Under the pieces are notes generated by a model. The model saw only the letters and a program-made list of their open reading frames with translations. It made no database searches and was not told where the DNA came from. The translations under genes and the position numbers were made by a program. DNA of 64,000 bases from positions 6,260,001-6,324,000 of the forward strand of contig NZ_FNSZ01000001.1 of assembly GCF_900105245.1 (NCBI RefSeq), given 5' to 3'. Of the stretch, positions 34,938 to 43,402 are shown piece by piece (position 1 is the first letter of the stretch; the number at the start of each line of letters is the position of its first letter). The DNA comes from Streptomyces sp. 1222.5 (GTDB taxonomy: Bacteria; Actinomycetota; Actinomycetes; Streptomycetales; Streptomycetaceae).

Positions 34938-36524
34938 GTGGATCAGTTGGCTCTGTTGTTCGTCCTGCTGCTCGGGGCCCTGGTGAGCGTCCCGTTGGGG
35001 GACCGGCTGGGACTGCCGGCGCCCGTGCTGATGACGCTGTTCGGCGGGGCGCTGGCGGTGGCCGACTTCGTCCCCAACGTGAACATCCCGCCGGAGCTGA
35101 TCCTGCCGGGTCTGCTGCCGCCGCTGCTCTACGCCGCGGTGCGCCGCACCTCCTGGCGGCAGTTCGCGGCCAACGTCCGCCCGATCTTCCTGCTGGCCGT
35201 CGCCCTGGTGTTCGTGACGACGGTGTGCGTGGCGTTCGTCGCCAACGCGATCGTGCCCGGACTGCCGATGGCCGCGGCCGTCGCCCTCGGCGCGCTGATC
35301 GCCCCGCCCGACCCGGTCGCCGCGACGAGCGTCGCCGGACAGCTCGGGCTGCCGCGCCGCCTGGTGTCGATCCTGGAGGGCGAGGGGCTCTTCAACGACG
35401 TCACCGCCATCGTGCTGTACCACGTGGCGATCGCCGCCGCCGTGAGCGGCACCTTCTCACCCTGGCGGGCCGGTCTCGACCTCGTGCTGTCCGCCGTCGT
35501 CGCGCTGGCCGTCGGACTGGTGCTCGGCTGGGGCGCGAACAGGCTGATGGATCTGCTGGGGGACCCGACCCTCCAGATCGGCATGACCCTGCTGGTGCCG
35601 TACGCCTCCTACGTCCTCGCGGAGAAGCTGCACGGCTCCGGGGTGCTCGCCGTGCTCACCACGGCGCTGTTCCTCGCCGAGTACGCCACCGACGCCGACG
35701 ACGTGATGACCCGGCTCGCCGGGCACACCTTCTGGGACATCATCGACACCCTCGTCACGGGCGTCGCCTTCGGACTCATCGGCCTGGAGCTGCACAACGC
35801 GATCCGCACGGCCGCGGGCCGGTGGGGCGAGATGCTCGGCTGGGCCGCCGCCGTGGTGGGCGTGGTGGTCGTCGTACGGCTGGTGTGGCTGCTGCCCGCC
35901 ACCTGGCTCACCAAGCGGCTGCACGCCCGCCGCGACTACGACGAGGAGATCCCGGTGAGCTGGCGGGAGACCGTCGTGATGTGGTGGTCCGGGATGCGCG
36001 GGGTGGCCTCCGTGGCGCTGGCGCTGGCCGTGCCGCTGGAGACGGACGCCGGGACGCCGTTCCCCGACCGGGACGAGATCATCTTCATCGCGTTCGGGGT
36101 GATCGTCGCCACCCTGGTGCTCCAGGGACTGACCCTGCCGTGGCTGGTGAAGCGGCTCGGGGTGCAGGCGGACTCCGAGCGGGAGAAGGACTTCGAGAAG
36201 GAGCTCGCGGTGCGGGCCGCGAAGGCGGCCAAGCGCAGGCTGCGGGAGATCGAGCAGGTGGAGGAGCTGCCCGAGGAGCTGTCCGAGCAGATGCTGCGGC
36301 GGGCCTTCGACATCGGCATCCGGATCAGCCCGGACATGGGGGAGGAGGAGCGCCGCGAGGCGCAGCACCAGCGGGCCAAGCGGATCAAGCGGGTGCGGCG
36401 CATCCAGAACGAGATGCTCAGCGCCGCCCGGCACGAGGTGCTGGCGGCGCGGAGCGAACCGGGGGCGGACCCGGAGATCGTGGACCGGGTGCTGCGCCAT
36501 CTCGACGTACGCAGCCTGCGCTGA
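34938..36524 (+). CDS. CPA1-family Na+/H+ antiporter
   Basis: This 528-aa protein has about twelve TM helices and a charged cytoplasmic tail of about 110 residues. Family motifs are ALIAPPDPVAATSVAGQLGLPRRL and LEGEGLFNDVTAIVLYHVAI (the ND ion-binding pair), and later WWSGMRGVASVALALAVPLE. It probably exchanges Na+ or K+ for H+ for pH and osmotic balance. It starts at GTG 34938. The tail (EKDFEKELAVRAAKAAKRRL onward) is predicted helical and may be regulatory. Confidence 0.9.
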   Translation: MDQLALLFVLLLGALVSVPLGDRLGLPAPVLMTLFGGALAVADFVPNVNIPPELILPGLLPPLLYAAVRRTSWRQFAANVRPIFLLAVALVFVTTVCVAFVANAIVPGLPMAAAVALGALIAPPDPVAATSVAGQLGLPRRLVSILEGEGLFNDVTAIVLYHVAIAAAVSGTFSPWRAGLDLVLSAVVALAVGLVLGWGANRLMDLLGDPTLQIGMTLLVPYASYVLAEKLHGSGVLAVLTTALFLAEYATDADDVMTRLAGHTFWDIIDTLVTGVAFGLIGLELHNAIRTAAGRWGEMLGWAAAVVGVVVVVRLVWLLPATWLTKRLHARRDYDEEIPVSWRETVVMWWSGMRGVASVALALAVPLETDAGTPFPDRDEIIFIAFGVIVATLVLQGLTLPWLVKRLGVQADSEREKDFEKELAVRAAKAAKRRLREIEQVEELPEELSEQMLRRAFDIGIRISPDMGEEERREAQHQRAKRIKRVRRIQNEMLSAARHEVLAARSEPGADPEIVDRVLRHLDVRSLR

Positions 36525-36554
36525 GGCCGGCCCGCCCCCGGCGGGCGGTGCCCG

Positions 36555-37661
36555 TCAGCCGCGGCCCGTACGCGGGAAGTCGTACGCCCTGCGGAGCGAG
36601 GAGCTGTCCGGGGACGGGACCCGGTAGGGCGGCAGGACCGCGTCGGAGGTGTTGACCCGCGGCAGCGCGTACGGGTGCTCCGTGGACAGCCAGGTGATCA
36701 TCTCCTCGCGGACCGCGACCCGCACCGTCCAGATGTCGTCGGCGTCCTTCGCGGTCACCAGCGCCCGCACCTGGATGCTGTTCGGGGTCGTGTCGGTCAC
36801 CACGAGGTTGCAGGCGCGGCCGTCCCAGGCCGGGCACTGGCGCAGGATGTCCCGCAGCTTCTCGCGCATCGCCTCGACGGGTGCGCTGTGGTCCAGGTGC
36901 CAGTAGACGATGCCGGTCATCTGCGGGGTGCCGCGGGACCAGTTCTCGAACGGCTTGGACGTGAAGTACGACACGGGCATGGTGAGCCGGCGCTCGTCCC
37001 AGGTGCGGACCGTCAGGAAGGTCAGGGTGATCTCCTCGACCGTGCCCCACTCACCGTCCACGACGACCGTGTCGCCGATGCGCACCATGTCGCCGAAGGC
37101 GATCTGGAGCCCCGCGAACAGGTTCGACAGCGTGGACTGGGCGGCGACACCGGCCACGATGCCCAGGATGCCGGCGGAGGCCAGCAGTGAGGCGCCGGCC
37201 GCGCGCATCGCCGGGAAGGTCAGCAGCATCGAGGCGATCGCCACGACGATGACGACCGCCGACACCACCCGCATGATCAGCTCGACCTGCGTGCGCACCC
37301 GGCGCACCCGGGCCACGTCCCGGTGGGCGCGCGCGTAGCGGTTGTAGGAGGTCTCCACGATCGCCGCGGCGATCCGGATGACGAGCCAGGCCGCGGAGCC
37401 GATCAGCACCAGGGTCAGCGTCCGGCCGATGCCGACCTGGTGGGCCTCCAGCACCTTCGTCTGGTCGTAGGAGCCTCTGAGCAGCGCGGCGCACAGGACG
37501 AGCTGGTAGGGGATGCGGGCGCGCCGCAGCAGCTCCCACAGCGGGGTCTCGGCGTTGCGCTCGTCGGCCTTGCGCAGCAGCAGGTCGGTGGCCCAGCCGA
37601 TGGCCACCGTGAGCAGCACCGAGCCGCCGAGCACGATCAAGGGACGGAGTACGTTCTCCAT
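36555..37661 (-). CDS. MscS-family mechanosensitive channel
   Basis: This 368-aa protein has an N-terminal TM, further TM segments, and the pore helix with the MscS beta domain: ASAGILGIVAGVAAQSTLSNLFAGLQIAFGDMVRIGDTVVVDGEWGTVEEI. The cytoplasmic alpha/beta vestibule follows. It releases solutes on hypo-osmotic shock. The ATG is at 37661. It is convergent with the antiporter, and both fit osmotic/ionic balance. Confidence 0.92.
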   Translation of the reverse strand: MENVLRPLIVLGGSVLLTVAIGWATDLLLRKADERNAETPLWELLRRARIPYQLVLCAALLRGSYDQTKVLEAHQVGIGRTLTLVLIGSAAWLVIRIAAAIVETSYNRYARAHRDVARVRRVRTQVELIMRVVSAVVIVVAIASMLLTFPAMRAAGASLLASAGILGIVAGVAAQSTLSNLFAGLQIAFGDMVRIGDTVVVDGEWGTVEEITLTFLTVRTWDERRLTMPVSYFTSKPFENWSRGTPQMTGIVYWHLDHSAPVEAMREKLRDILRQCPAWDGRACNLVVTDTTPNSIQVRALVTAKDADDIWTVRVAVREEMITWLSTEHPYALPRVNTSDAVLPPYRVPSPDSSSLRRAYDFPRTGRG

Positions 37662-37768
37662 GCCTCCGCGCCTAACCGGTCTCGCGGGCTCATGAACATG
37701 TGAGTTCCGGCACGGCCTGGGTAGGGCCGCGCTGGGGCCGGGCCGATCCCGGCTGGCACCATGGCCTC

Positions 37769-38341
37769 ATGAACATCATGCTCTTTCACTCGACCTACGG
37801 CCTGCGGCCCGCGGTGCGCGAGGCCGCGGACCGGCTGCGCGCGGCCGGCCACGAGGTGTGGACGCCGGACCTCTTCGAGGGACGCACGTTCGACACAGTC
37901 GAGGAGGGCATGGCGTACAACGACGAGCTGGGCAAGGAGGAGCTGCTCAAGCGGGCGGTGCTGGCGGCGGCGCCGTACTCGGACCGGGGCCTGGTCTACG
38001 CCGGGTTCTCGCTCGGCGCCTCCATCGCCCAGACCCTCGCCCTCGGCGACGACAAGGCGCGCGGGCTGCTGCTCCTGCACGGCACCTCGGACATCGCGCC
38101 GAACGCGGAGGCGGACGGGCTGCCGGTGCAACTGCACGTGGCCGAGCCGGACCCGTTCGAGACGGACGACTGGCTGAGCGCCTGGTACCTGCAGATGGGG
38201 CGGGTGGGCGCCGACGTCGAGATCTACCGCTACGCCGGGGCCGGCCACCTCTATACCGACCCCGAGCTGCCGGACTACGACGCGGAGGCCGCCGAGGCCA
38301 CCTGGCGGGTGGCGCTCGGCTTCCTCGAGTCGCTGGGCTGA
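37769..38341 (+). CDS. dienelactone hydrolase-family alpha/beta hydrolase
   Basis: This 190-aa protein belongs to the DLH family by MLFHSTYGLRPAVREAADRLRAAGHEVWTPDLFEG. The nucleophile elbow reads GFSLGAS, so Ser replaces the Cys of classical dienelactone hydrolases. The triad is completed by an acidic residue in EPDPFE and His in GAGHLYTD. The substrate is unknown. The start is ATG 37769, because MNIMLFHS begins the fold. No Shine-Dalgarno is seen. Confidence 0.85.
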   Translation: MNIMLFHSTYGLRPAVREAADRLRAAGHEVWTPDLFEGRTFDTVEEGMAYNDELGKEELLKRAVLAAAPYSDRGLVYAGFSLGASIAQTLALGDDKARGLLLLHGTSDIAPNAEADGLPVQLHVAEPDPFETDDWLSAWYLQMGRVGADVEIYRYAGAGHLYTDPELPDYDAEAAEATWRVALGFLESLG

Positions 38342-38362
38342 GCGGGACGCTCCGGCGGGCGC

Positions 38363-40033
38363 CTACACCGGGTCGTAGGTCCGCTCGATCTTCTGCGTGC
38401 CGCTGCGGGTGCGGTACGAGCGCGTCCAGCTGGACGTGGCGTCGGGGCTGGTGCGGTCGGACAGGACGTAGTAGTCCATCTGCGCGTGGTCCGCGGTGAT
38501 GTCCAGGACGCCGTAGCCGTGCCGGTCGGTGTCCACCCAGTGGACGTGCCGGTTGGCGGCCTTGATGACCGGCGAGGCGATCGCGGAGACCGTGCCCTCG
38601 GGGACCTTCACGATGTCGTCGAGGTTGTCGGAGGTCACCGAGGTGATCACGAACTCGGTGGCCGCCGACGCCGACAGCGGGTAGGTGCCCGCGTCCACCG
38701 GCACGTCGTTGGCCCACGCCATGTGGATGTCACCGGTCAGGAAGACCGTGTTGCCGATGGCGTTGGAGCGCAGGTGGGCCAGCAGCTCGCGGCGGTCGTC
38801 GGTGTAGCCGTCCCACTGGTCGGTGTTGGCGGCGATGCCCTCCTGCGGCAGCCCGAGCAGCTTGGCGAGGGGCTTGAACAGGTCGGCGGAGAGCGAGCCG
38901 AAGGAGAACGGCGAGATCATCACGGAGTTGCCGACGAGCCGCCACTTGGTGTCGGACGCCTTCAGCCCGGCCTTCAGCCAGTCGAGCTGGGCCCGCCCGG
39001 TGATCGTGCGGTCCGGGTCGTCCACCGAACCGCTGGCCGTGCCGGCCTGCTGGGAACGGAACGAGCGCAGGTCCAGCAGGGACAGGTCGGCGAGCTTGCC
39101 GAAGCGCAGCCGGCGGTAGGTGGTGCCGGCGATCGCGGGACGGACCGGCATCCACTCGAAGTAGGCCTGCTTCGCGGCGGCCTGACGGGACGTCCAGGTG
39201 CCCTCGGCGCCCTCGGTGTGGTTGACCGCGCCGCCCGACCAGGCGTTGTCGGCGAACTCGTGGTCGTCCCAGATCGCGACGACCGGCGCCTTCAGGTGCA
39301 GCGCCTGGAGGTCGGGGTCGGTCTTGTACTTGGCGTGCCGGGTCCGGTAGTCGGCGAGGGTGAGGATCTCGTTCGCCGGGGCGTGCGGGCGTACGACCTT
39401 GCCGCGGGCCGCGTACTCGCCGGACTTGTACTCGTAGACGTAGTCGCCGAGGTGCAGCCAGGCGTCCAGGTCGTTGCGGGCGGCGAGGTGGCGGTAGGCG
39501 GAGAAGTAGCCCGCCTCCCAGTTGGCGCAGGAGACCACGCCGAAGCGCAGGGAGGAGACGGCCGCGTCCGCCGCCGGCGCGGTGCGGGTGCGCGCCACCG
39601 GGGAGTCGGTGCCGCCGGCGGTGAAGCGGAACCAGTAGTCGGTGGCCGGGTCCAGACCGCGGATGTCGGCCTTGACCGTGTGGTCGGAGGCGGCCGTCGC
39701 GGTGGTGGAGCCCTTGGCGACGACGGCCGTCAGCGCCTTGTCCTTGGCGACGACCCAGCTGACCTGGGTGTCCGGGCCGACGCCAGAGCCGGGTATCGCG
39801 TCCGGGGTGGGGGTCACACGGGTCCACAGCAGGACGCCGTCGGGCAGCGGGTCGCCGGAGGCGACGCCGTGCAGGAAGGCGGGGGCGTCCGTGGCGGCGC
39901 GGGCCGGGAGCGCGGCGGCCAGCGGTCCTGCCAGGACAGCAGTCGCCGCCGCGGCCTTGACGACCGTACGGCGGCGGGGCGAAAGCGAGTTGAGGCCCTG
40001 GGACGCCTCGGATGATCTGTATCGACTGGTCAC
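38363..40033 (-). CDS. phoD: PhoD-type alkaline phosphatase, Tat-exported
   Basis: This 556-aa secreted phosphodiesterase/phosphomonoesterase has a Tat signal SPRRRTVVKAAAATAVLAG (18-36) with likely cleavage after ARA (about 46). An N-terminal Ig-like domain follows, then the metallophosphatase core: VVSCANWEAGYFSAYRHLA, HLGDYVYEYKSGEY, AIWDDHEFADNAWSGG, FLTGDIHMAWAND. It is Ca/Fe-dependent by family. GTG 40033 is the start. An 8-bp-arm palindrome lies 2 bp upstream. PhoP control is expected from other streptomycetes, but I see only one weak half-site. Confidence 0.94.
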   Translation of the reverse strand: MTSRYRSSEASQGLNSLSPRRRTVVKAAAATAVLAGPLAAALPARAATDAPAFLHGVASGDPLPDGVLLWTRVTPTPDAIPGSGVGPDTQVSWVVAKDKALTAVVAKGSTTATAASDHTVKADIRGLDPATDYWFRFTAGGTDSPVARTRTAPAADAAVSSLRFGVVSCANWEAGYFSAYRHLAARNDLDAWLHLGDYVYEYKSGEYAARGKVVRPHAPANEILTLADYRTRHAKYKTDPDLQALHLKAPVVAIWDDHEFADNAWSGGAVNHTEGAEGTWTSRQAAAKQAYFEWMPVRPAIAGTTYRRLRFGKLADLSLLDLRSFRSQQAGTASGSVDDPDRTITGRAQLDWLKAGLKASDTKWRLVGNSVMISPFSFGSLSADLFKPLAKLLGLPQEGIAANTDQWDGYTDDRRELLAHLRSNAIGNTVFLTGDIHMAWANDVPVDAGTYPLSASAATEFVITSVTSDNLDDIVKVPEGTVSAIASPVIKAANRHVHWVDTDRHGYGVLDITADHAQMDYYVLSDRTSPDATSSWTRSYRTRSGTQKIERTYDPV

Positions 40034-40034
40034 G

Positions 40035-40056
40035 ACCGATCAGGTTACTGATCGGT
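40035..40056. promoter_or_regulatory. perfect 8-bp inverted repeat at the phoD start
   Basis: ACCGATCA (40035-40042) and TGATCGGT (40049-40056) flank 6 bp, directly before the phoD GTG. It may be a repressor site or an RNA hairpin occluding the ribosome site. No Shine-Dalgarno is visible between it and the GTG. Confidence 0.5.
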
Positions 40057-40063
40057 ATGCGCG

Positions 40064-40096
40064 AGAGTGGGCGAACGTCGAATGTTCGCCCACTCT
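40064..40096 (-). terminator. 13-bp hairpin after the DsbA-like gene
   Basis: AGAGTGGGCGAAC (40064-40076) pairs with GTTCGCCCACTCT (40084-40096) around a 7-nt loop, 30 bp past the stop of the thioredoxin-fold gene. It separates that gene from phoD. Confidence 0.8.
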
Positions 40097-40125
40097 TCAC
40101 GTCGAGGCCCGTTTGTGAGGAGCCG

Positions 40126-40941
40126 TCAGCCCTTGAGGGCCGCGCCCACCACCCGGTTGAAGTCGGCCACCGTCAGCAGCGGGGTGCCCTGGCTGTCGGC
40201 GGTGAGCTTCTTGCCGTCCATGACGAAGCCCGGAGTGCCGGTGACACCGTCCTTGTTGGTGTCGAAGGTCTTCGACATGGCCATCGCCCAGGCGTCGTAG
40301 GTGCCCTTCTTCACGGCGTCGTCGAACTTGGCGTTGTTCTTCAGCGCCGGGACGGTGTCGGCGATCTTGATGAGGTAGTCGTCGTCCTTGAACTTGTCGT
40401 CCGCCTCTTGCGGGTGGAACTTCGTGGAGTACAGCGCGCTCTTGTACTCGAGGAAGGCCTCCGGGGAGACGTTCAGCGCGGCACCGAGGGAGCTCAGCGC
40501 GTTCTTTGAGCCCTCGCCGTCGCCGCGGTCCAGGAACGTGGCGCCGATGAACTGGATCTTGAACTTGCCGTCGTCGAGGTCCTTCTTCACCGTGGTGCCC
40601 ACGGTCTGCTCGAACTGGGCGCAGACCGGGCAGCGCGGGTCCTCGTAGACCTTCAGGGTCTTCTTGGCGGTGTCCTTGCCTATGACGACCGTCGTGCCGT
40701 CCGTGCCCGAGGTGTTGGCCGGAGCGGTGACCTTGGCGTCCTTCAGACCCTCCCAGTAACCGGGCTTGTTCATCTGGACGACGGCGTAGCCGATGCCGCC
40801 GGCCGCGGCCAGCACGGCCACCACCGAGGCGGCCACGACGACCTGCCGCCTGGCCTTGTCCCGCTTGGCCTGCCGCTCGCGCTCCTCGCGCAGCCGCTCC
40901 CGGGCCGCCGTCTTCGCCGACTGGCTGTTCCGCTTGCTCAT
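40126..40941 (-). CDS. membrane-anchored DsbA-like thioredoxin-fold protein
   Basis: This 271-aa protein has a basic cytoplasmic N-terminus, one TM helix (about 33-56) and an extracytoplasmic DsbA/Thioredoxin_4 domain with C104-PV-C107 in YEDPRCPVCAQFE. A cis-Pro loop is present in GVTGTPGFVMDG. It probably oxidises or isomerises disulphides of secreted proteins. ATG 40941 is chosen because GGAG lies about 9 nt upstream; ATG 40956 is possible. A multi-TM protein that might reoxidise it lies just upstream, but no quinone-site motif is seen. Confidence 0.9.
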   Translation of the reverse strand: MSKRNSQSAKTAARERLREERERQAKRDKARRQVVVAASVVAVLAAAGGIGYAVVQMNKPGYWEGLKDAKVTAPANTSGTDGTTVVIGKDTAKKTLKVYEDPRCPVCAQFEQTVGTTVKKDLDDGKFKIQFIGATFLDRGDGEGSKNALSSLGAALNVSPEAFLEYKSALYSTKFHPQEADDKFKDDDYLIKIADTVPALKNNAKFDDAVKKGTYDAWAMAMSKTFDTNKDGVTGTPGFVMDGKKLTADSQGTPLLTVADFNRVVGAALKG

Positions 40942-41074
40942 CTTGGTGATCTCCATGTGGGACGCGCACGTGCCGTACGCGGATACGTGTGGGGGACTGG
41001 TCGTGCTCAGCGGCCGTCGCCCGCGGCGGAGCCGTTCGGCTCGCCGGGCCGGCCACGAGGGACGCGGTCCTCGC

Positions 41075-41761
41075 TCAGGCGAGGGCGGCGACGGGCGAGC
41101 ATGGAGGTCCACGCCGTCCCAGGGAGTGCACGAGAAGCCGGTCGCGGGCGGTGCCGCGGCGCGGGGCCGGGCGGGGCAGCCGGCGCACCGGCGCCGGCCG
41201 CACGGTGACCGCGGCCACCGCCAGCAGCAGCGGCCGGAAGGTGGTGGCGGCGACCGCGCGCAGCAGTTGCGTCAGCGCCCGCTCGCCCCGGCGCAGCCAG
41301 GCGGCGGCGAGCAGGCCCACACCGACGTGCGCGGCGAGCAGCAGCCAGGCGGCGGCCGGGCTGGCGTGGGAGAGCAGCGCGGCCGCCCGGTCCGGGCCGC
41401 CGGCCACCTGCGCCAGCGGGGTGCCCACCGGCCCCTCGCACAGCACGTCCAGACCGAACGCGTGCAGCGGGCCGGCGATCGGGCCGCCGGCCCGGCCGTA
41501 GCAGGCGTCCTGGCCGGTGGTGAACACCGTGTCGGCGGCCAGCTCCAGCGGGATGAGCAGGGCCGCGATCCGGCCGAAGCCGCGCTCGCGGCCCGCCAGC
41601 GCGTACGCGGTGACGAACACCCCGGCGGCGACCGCGGTCACGGTCGCCACCGGCAGGGGGGCCCGGGACAGCAGCACGTGCGACGCGGTGCTGAGCGTCA
41701 CGGCGAAGGCCGTGAACAGCGCCGCGCGCACGGCTCTGAGCTGGGTCCCGGAAATGTCCAT
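41075..41761 (-). CDS. multi-TM membrane protein of unknown function
   Basis: This 228-aa protein has about five hydrophobic helices (VRAALFTAFAVTLS, VATVTAVAAGVFVTAYAL, IAALLIPLELAADTVF, AAAWLLLAAHVGVGLLAAAWL, LLLAVAAVTV) and a basic C-terminus. The loop TTGQDACYGRAGGPIAG...LDVLCEG holds two Cys, perhaps an external disulphide. I do not recognise a named family. The start is ATG 41761 or GTG 41782; neither has a good ribosome site. It is in the same direction as the DsbA-like gene. Confidence 0.7.
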   Translation of the reverse strand: MDISGTQLRAVRAALFTAFAVTLSTASHVLLSRAPLPVATVTAVAAGVFVTAYALAGRERGFGRIAALLIPLELAADTVFTTGQDACYGRAGGPIAGPLHAFGLDVLCEGPVGTPLAQVAGGPDRAAALLSHASPAAAWLLLAAHVGVGLLAAAWLRRGERALTQLLRAVAATTFRPLLLAVAAVTVRPAPVRRLPRPAPRRGTARDRLLVHSLGRRGPPCSPVAALA

Positions 41762-41828
41762 AGCGAGAGGAGAGTGTGTCACGTACGCGAGTAAGGGACC
41801 CCTAAAGGGTGCCTGTGCGTACGGGACG

Positions 41829-43154
41829 TCACAGCCCCGGGATCCGGCCGTTGCGGAACAGGTCGAGGAAGATCTGGTGGTCGGCCCGCGCGCGTGCGCC
41901 GTACCCGTGCGCGAAGTCCACCAGGAGCGGCGCGAAGCCCTCCTCATCGGCCGCGAGCGCCGCGTCGATGGCCCGCTCGGTGGAGAACGGGACCAGGGAC
42001 TCGCCGGACTGGTCGTCGGCCGCAGCGTGCATGGTGGCGGTGGCCCGGCCCAGGTCGGCGACGACGGCCGCGATCTCCTCCGGGTCGTCGATGTCGCCCC
42101 AGTCCAGGTCGACCGCGTACGGCGAGACCTCGGCGACCAGCTGGCCGGTGCCGTCGAGTTCGGTCCAGCCGAGCCACGGGTCGGCGTGTGCCTGCAGGGC
42201 GCGCTGGGAGATCACCGTGCGGTGGCCCTCGTGCTGGAAGTACTCCGCGATCGCCGGGTCCGTGATGTGCCGGGAGACGGCGGGGGTCTGGGCCTGCTTG
42301 ATGTAGATCACCACATCGTTCTCGAGGGCGTCGCTGTGGCCCTCCAGCAGGATGTTGTACGACGGCAGGCCCGCCGAGCCGATGCCGATGCCCCGGCGGC
42401 CGACGACGTCCTTCACGCGGTACGAGTCCGGGCGGGCCAGCGAGGAGTCCGGCAGCGTCTCCAGGTAGCCGTCGAAAGCCGCCAGGACCTTGTAGCGGGT
42501 GGCGGCGTCCAGCTCGATGGCACCGCCGCCCGAGGCGAAGCGGCGCTCGAAGTCGCGGATCTCGGTCATCGAGTCCAGCAGCCCGAAGCGGGTGAGGGAG
42601 CGGGCGTCACGCAGCGCGTCCAGCAGCGGACCCTGCGCGGTGTCCAGCGTGAACGGCGGCACCTCGTCCCGCTTGGCACCCGTGGCCAGGGCGTGGACGC
42701 GCTCGCGGTAGGCGGCCGCGTAGACCGTCACCAGCTCGGTGATCTGCTCGTCGCTGAGCGCCTTCGCGTACCCGACGAGCGCGATCGAGGCCGAGAAGCG
42801 CTTCAGGTCCCAGGTGAAGGGGCCTACGAAGGCCTCGTCGAAGTCGTTGACGTTGAAGACCAGGCGGCCGTTGGAGTCCATGTACGTGCCGAAGTTCTCG
42901 GCGTGCAAGTCGCCGTGGATCCACACGCGCGAGGTGCGGTCGTCCAGGTACGGTCCGCCGCGCTTCTCGGCGTCGAGGTCGTGGTAGAAGAGGCACGCCG
43001 TGCCCCGGTAGAACGCGAACGCGGAGGCCGCCATCTTGCGGAACTTCACCCGGAACGCGGCCGGGTCGGCGGCCAGGAGCCGGCCGAAGGCGGTGTCGAA
43101 GACGGCGAGGATCTCCTCGCCGCGCTGCTCGTCGTTGAGCTGGGGGACCGACAT
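41829..43154 (-). CDS. DUF2252 family protein
   Basis: This 441-aa protein is recognised by FRVKFRKMAASAFAFYRGTACLFYHDL, VWIHGDLHAENFGTYMDSNGRLVFNVNDFDEAFVGPFTWDLKRF and RRGIGIGSAGLPSYNILLEG. The HGDLHAENFG and NDFDEA blocks look like the catalytic and metal loops of aminoglycoside-phosphotransferase/kinase-fold proteins. Activity is not established. CCAGGAGG lies upstream of ATG 43154. It is divergent from dnaE. Confidence 0.88.
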   Translation of the reverse strand: MSVPQLNDEQRGEEILAVFDTAFGRLLAADPAAFRVKFRKMAASAFAFYRGTACLFYHDLDAEKRGGPYLDDRTSRVWIHGDLHAENFGTYMDSNGRLVFNVNDFDEAFVGPFTWDLKRFSASIALVGYAKALSDEQITELVTVYAAAYRERVHALATGAKRDEVPPFTLDTAQGPLLDALRDARSLTRFGLLDSMTEIRDFERRFASGGGAIELDAATRYKVLAAFDGYLETLPDSSLARPDSYRVKDVVGRRGIGIGSAGLPSYNILLEGHSDALENDVVIYIKQAQTPAVSRHITDPAIAEYFQHEGHRTVISQRALQAHADPWLGWTELDGTGQLVAEVSPYAVDLDWGDIDDPEEIAAVVADLGRATATMHAAADDQSGESLVPFSTERAIDAALAADEEGFAPLLVDFAHGYGARARADHQIFLDLFRNGRIPGL

Positions 43155-43402
43155 CGCGGGGTGCCTCCTGGTGCATGACGGGTGGTGCGTGAATGTGCAG
43201 GTACGGGTCGGACGGCGCTTCCGCCGTCTCCAACGGGCGACGCCACGCGGGAGTGCCCGGTTCCCGCATGAAGGTACGCGGGGAAGGCCCGCGCGTGTCA
43301 GTACCGGGGCATAGACTTCGACGCTGTCCCCCAGACTGTCCGCAGTCGGTCCGCAGCCGGTCGGAAGATCGTCGACGCCCGTTTTCCTTGGAGGCCGAAA
43401 CC
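43155..43402. promoter_or_regulatory. divergent region before dnaE
   Basis: This 248-bp gap between the divergent DUF2252 and dnaE genes has a -10-like TAGACT (43312-43317) and the dnaE Shine-Dalgarno GGAGG (43390-43394). No inverted repeat or other gene was seen. Confidence 0.35.

Noticed and set aside
40034..40096. PHO box for phoD
   Set aside because: Only one weak half-site (GTTCGCCCACT, minus strand), lying inside the terminator hairpin; no second direct repeat.
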